Below the pieces are notes generated by a model. That model was given only the letters and a program-made list of their open reading frames with translations, was not told the origin of the DNA and did not search any database. Position numbers and translations under genes: made by a program. From positions 1 to 5,932 of the forward strand of contig DUZC01000179.1 of assembly GCA_013349735.1 (NCBI GenBank): a stretch of DNA of 5,932 nucleotides. The letters are read 5' to 3'. Of this stretch, positions 4,329 through 5,932 are shown piece by piece; the first letter of the stretch is position 1; each line of letters opens with the position of its first letter. Source of the stretch: Rhodospirillaceae bacterium. Lineage in GTDB: Bacteria; Pseudomonadota; Alphaproteobacteria; Rhodospirillales; Magnetospirillaceae.

Positions 4329-4757
4329 ATGGCAAAGAAAATCGTCGGCTATATTAAGCTGCAAGTGCCGGCGGGAAAGGCTAATCCTTCTCCGCCAATC
4401 GGCCCGGCACTGGGCCAGCGTGGTCTTAACATTATGGAGTTCTGCAAGGCGTTTAACGCCCAGACCCAGGGTCTTGAGCCAGGCATGCCCATTCCGGTGG
4501 TGATCACGGCTTTCGCAGATCGCACCTTTACGTTTATCACCAAGACTCCGCCGGTCAGCTATTTCCTGAAAAAGGCGGCCAATCTGCAGAAATGCTCACA
4601 AACTCCGGGCAAAGGTTTCGTCGGCAAAGTAACGATGGGCCAGATCCGCGAGATTGCCGAGAAGAAGATGCAGGATTTGAACGCCAACGATGTCGAGGCG
4701 GCATCCGCCATGCTCGTCGGCTCGGCCCGGTCTATGGGCATCCAGGTGGTGGAGTAA
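4329..4757 (+). CDS. rplK: 50S ribosomal protein L11
   Basis: The 142-residue protein binds the 23S rRNA GTPase-associated centre (the 1067 region in E. coli) and takes part in factor binding, the stringent response and thiostrepton sensitivity. The N-terminal domain shows KLQVPAGKANPSPPIGPALGQRGLN (10-34) with its proline-rich helix. The C-terminal RNA-binding domain covers about 72-142 and includes TPPVSYFLKKAA and VGKVTMGQIREIAEKKMQDLN. Length is typical. GAGG lies 6 nt before the ATG. The TAA is followed after 4 nt by rplA, whose ribosome site GGAG overlaps the last rplK codon and stop. This fits the translational coupling through which L1 controls both genes. Confidence 0.99.
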   Translation: MAKKIVGYIKLQVPAGKANPSPPIGPALGQRGLNIMEFCKAFNAQTQGLEPGMPIPVVITAFADRTFTFITKTPPVSYFLKKAANLQKCSQTPGKGFVGKVTMGQIREIAEKKMQDLNANDVEAASAMLVGSARSMGIQVVE

Positions 4758-4761
4758 AGCG

Positions 4762-5451
4762 ATGTCGGACGGAAAGCGTATTCGCAACGCCTATGCGGAA
4801 ATCGACCGCAATAAATTCTATGCGGTCAATGACGCGGTGCAAATGATCAAGGCGCGTGCCACGGCCAAATTCGACGAAACCATCGAGATTGCGCTGAATC
4901 TTGGGATCGATCCTCGCCATGCCGACCAGATGGTCCGGGGTGTGGTGGATCTGCCGAATGGGACCGGCAAGACCGTGCGCGTGGCGGTTTTTGCCAAAGG
5001 CGCCAAGGCCGATGAAGCCAAGGCCGCAGGCGCCGACCTGGTCGGTGCCGAGGATCTGGCTGATGAAGTGCAGGCCGGAAAAATGGATTTTGACCGCTGT
5101 ATCGCCACGCCCGACATGATGGGTCTGGTGGGACGTTTGGGCAAAGTGCTGGGTCCGCGCGGCCTGATGCCAAATCCGAAGCTCGGAACGGTTACGCAGA
5201 ATGTGGCCGAGGCGGTTAAGGCCGCCAAAGGCGGACAGGTGCAGTTTCGTGCCGAAAAGGCGGGCATCGTGCATGCCGGCGTGGGCAAGGCCAGTTTCAG
5301 CGCGCAGGCGCTGCAGGAAAATGTAAAAGCGTTTATTGATGCGATCAACAAGGCCAAACCGACGGGCGCCAAGGGCACCTATCTGGAAAAGGTGTCGCTG
5401 AGTTCGACCATGGGCCCTGGGGTCAAGCTGGATTTGTCCAGCCTGGCTTGA
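4762..5451 (+). CDS. rplA: 50S ribosomal protein L1
   Basis: The 229-residue protein forms the L1 stalk that releases deacylated tRNA from the E site. In many bacteria it also represses its own rplK-rplA mRNA. The family signature LGKVLGPRGLMPNPKLGTVT (126-145) is intact, with FDETIEIALNLGIDPRHADQMVRG at 37-60 and the C-terminal GPGVKLDLSSLA. The start is placed at the ATG at 4762, preceded by GGAG (4751-4754) at 7 nt and giving the usual N-terminus MSDGKRIRNAY. An in-frame ATG 24 codons earlier lies inside rplK and would add an atypical extension. Confidence 0.99.
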   Translation: MSDGKRIRNAYAEIDRNKFYAVNDAVQMIKARATAKFDETIEIALNLGIDPRHADQMVRGVVDLPNGTGKTVRVAVFAKGAKADEAKAAGADLVGAEDLADEVQAGKMDFDRCIATPDMMGLVGRLGKVLGPRGLMPNPKLGTVTQNVAEAVKAAKGGQVQFRAEKAGIVHAGVGKASFSAQALQENVKAFIDAINKAKPTGAKGTYLEKVSLSSTMGPGVKLDLSSLA

Positions 5452-5468
5452 TGGCAAGAGTTTCCTGT

Positions 5469-5490
5469 CGCCAGCGGATGACCGGTGGCG
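5469..5490 (+). other. Hairpin after rplA
   Basis: CGCCA (5469-5473) pairs with TGGCG (5486-5490), and inside it CGG (5475-5477) pairs with CCG (5482-5484) around ATGA, with one G-G mismatch. A second small hairpin, GGATC/GATCC with loop TTC, is at 5511-5523. Neither has a T-run. Together they occupy the gap before the L10 leader and could be 3'-end or processing structures. Confidence 0.35.
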
Positions 5491-5540
5491 GTGGGATCGG
5501 GGGAGCCAAGGGATCTTCGATCCGGCGGCCCTCTCATACC

Positions 5541-5605
5541 CTGTCCGAGACTGCTGGTGCTGCCGGGATAACCGGAGCTTGAAGGGAAACCGCCCGCATA
5601 GACAG
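5541..5605 (+). promoter_or_regulatory. L10 leader (ribosomal protein L10-L7/L12 autoregulatory RNA)
   Basis: CTGTC (5541-5545) pairs with GACAG (5601-5605), closing a structure that contains CCGAGACTGCTGGTG and CCGGAGCTTGAAGGG. These are characteristic of the L10 leader RNA found upstream of rplJ-rplL. The L10(L12)4 complex binds this kink-turn-containing RNA and represses translation of rplJ and rplL. It lies 148 nt before the rplJ start and 89 nt after rplA. Recognition is by memory of the family consensus; a covariance-model search would confirm it. Confidence 0.85.
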
Positions 5606-5673
5606 AGTCGATCCGTTTCCGTTCTTTCTGTTGGAAAGATCGGCCACGGCTTGGGTTCTGGGACAGGCCAACC

Positions 5674-5699
5674 GGTTCTATCCTGTATGGGATGGAGCC
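5674..5699 (+). other. Hairpin between the L10 leader and rplJ
   Basis: GGTTCTATCC (5674-5683) pairs along its whole length with GGATGGAGCC (5690-5699), with two G-U pairs and a 6-nt loop. It lies 54 nt before the rplJ start. A shorter stem, TCTTTC/GAAAGA, is at 5623-5639. It is not a terminator, as no T-run follows. It may take part in the switch that hides or exposes the rplJ ribosome site. Confidence 0.45.
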
Positions 5700-5753
5700 A
5701 AGGCGAAGTTGCCGGCGGGTCTATGACCTTCCGGTACTTGATTGGAGACCAAC

Positions 5754-5932
5754 GTGGACCGCAAAGAAAAATCTGAGCTGGTCGCAGCGTTGCACGAAAA
5801 GTTCGTCGAGGCCGGTCTGGTCGTCGTCACCCACAACCAAGGGTTGACGGTGGCCGAGGTGACCGACCTTCGGCGGAAAGTTCGGAGCGCTGGTGCCGGT
5901 TTCAAGGTCACCAAAAACCGGCTCACGCGTCT
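5754..5932 (+). CDS. rplJ: 50S ribosomal protein L10, N-terminal part (runs off window)
   Basis: The first 59 codons are present and begin MDRKEKSELVAALHEKFVEAG, followed by LTVAEVTDLRRKVRSAGAGFKVTKNRL. This matches the RNA-binding N-terminal domain of L10, which anchors L7/L12 dimers to the ribosome stalk. The start is GTG, supported by GGAG (5744-5747) 6 nt upstream and an in-frame TGA five codons before it (5739-5741). The L10 leader upstream and rplA before it give the standard rplKAJ order. The C-terminal L12-binding helix is outside the window. Confidence 0.96.
   Translation, partial: MDRKEKSELVAALHEKFVEAGLVVVTHNQGLTVAEVTDLRRKVRSAGAGFKVTKNRLTR

Noticed and set aside
4732..5457. 241-codon minus-strand frame
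   Set aside because: It is antisense to rplA and has no recognisable features.
5451..5582. 43-codon ORF whose ATG overlaps the rplA stop (TGATG)
   Set aside because: The overlap looks like translational coupling, but there is no ribosome site, the peptide is low-complexity and Gly-rich, and it runs into the L10 leader RNA, whose structure explains the sequence.

Overview
The window is a conserved alphaproteobacterial translation locus with a mobile-element scar on its left edge. The organism is probably a Rhodospirillales-type alphaproteobacterium. This is inferred from the gene order tRNA-Tyr, tRNA-Gly, tuf, tRNA-Trp, secE, nusG, rplK, rplA, rplJ, from the style of the EF-Tu, L11, L1 and L10 proteins, from moderately high GC, and from a GTG-started L10. 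Genus cannot be decided from the sequence alone.

Layout. Bases 1-260 hold the C-terminal end of an IS630-like transposase and two consecutive hairpin elements (93-167 and 181-257) bounded by CTAG. They share the same fold and inner core but differ by paired changes in the stem. Bases 258-690 hold little recognisable coding: a possible 55-residue orphan ORF on the minus strand (349-516), an 11-bp tandem repeat with a possible decayed integrase start (541-643), and a strong intrinsic terminator (648-681). Bases 690-1679 carry, on the minus strand, tRNA-Thr(UGU) downstream of rlmB (23S rRNA 2'-O-methyltransferase). The rlmB/tRNA-Tyr gap holds what look like divergent promoters with overlapping -35 boxes. 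From 1799 everything reads on the plus strand: tRNA-Tyr(GUA), tRNA-Gly(UCC), tuf, two hairpins, tRNA-Trp(CCA), secE, nusG, rplK, rplA, and the first 59 codons of rplJ, which runs off the window.

How it works together. The tRNAs and EF-Tu supply decoding. SecE is the essential small translocase subunit. NusG couples RNA polymerase to its factors. L11 and L1 (the factor-binding stalk base and the L1 stalk) and L10 (the L7/L12 anchor) build the mobile parts of the 50S subunit. Two control regions are visible: an L10-leader-type RNA about 150 nt before rplJ, and a 127-nt nusG-rplK gap. That gap holds hairpins and a 20-codon upstream ORF with a very good Shine-Dalgarno sequence, ending 3 nt before the rplK start.

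Most of the window is ordinary core genome. The parts that deserve attention are the paired hairpin elements, the rplK upstream ORF with its possible L1-binding hairpin, and the overlapping divergent promoters. I found no sign of a new multi-gene system.
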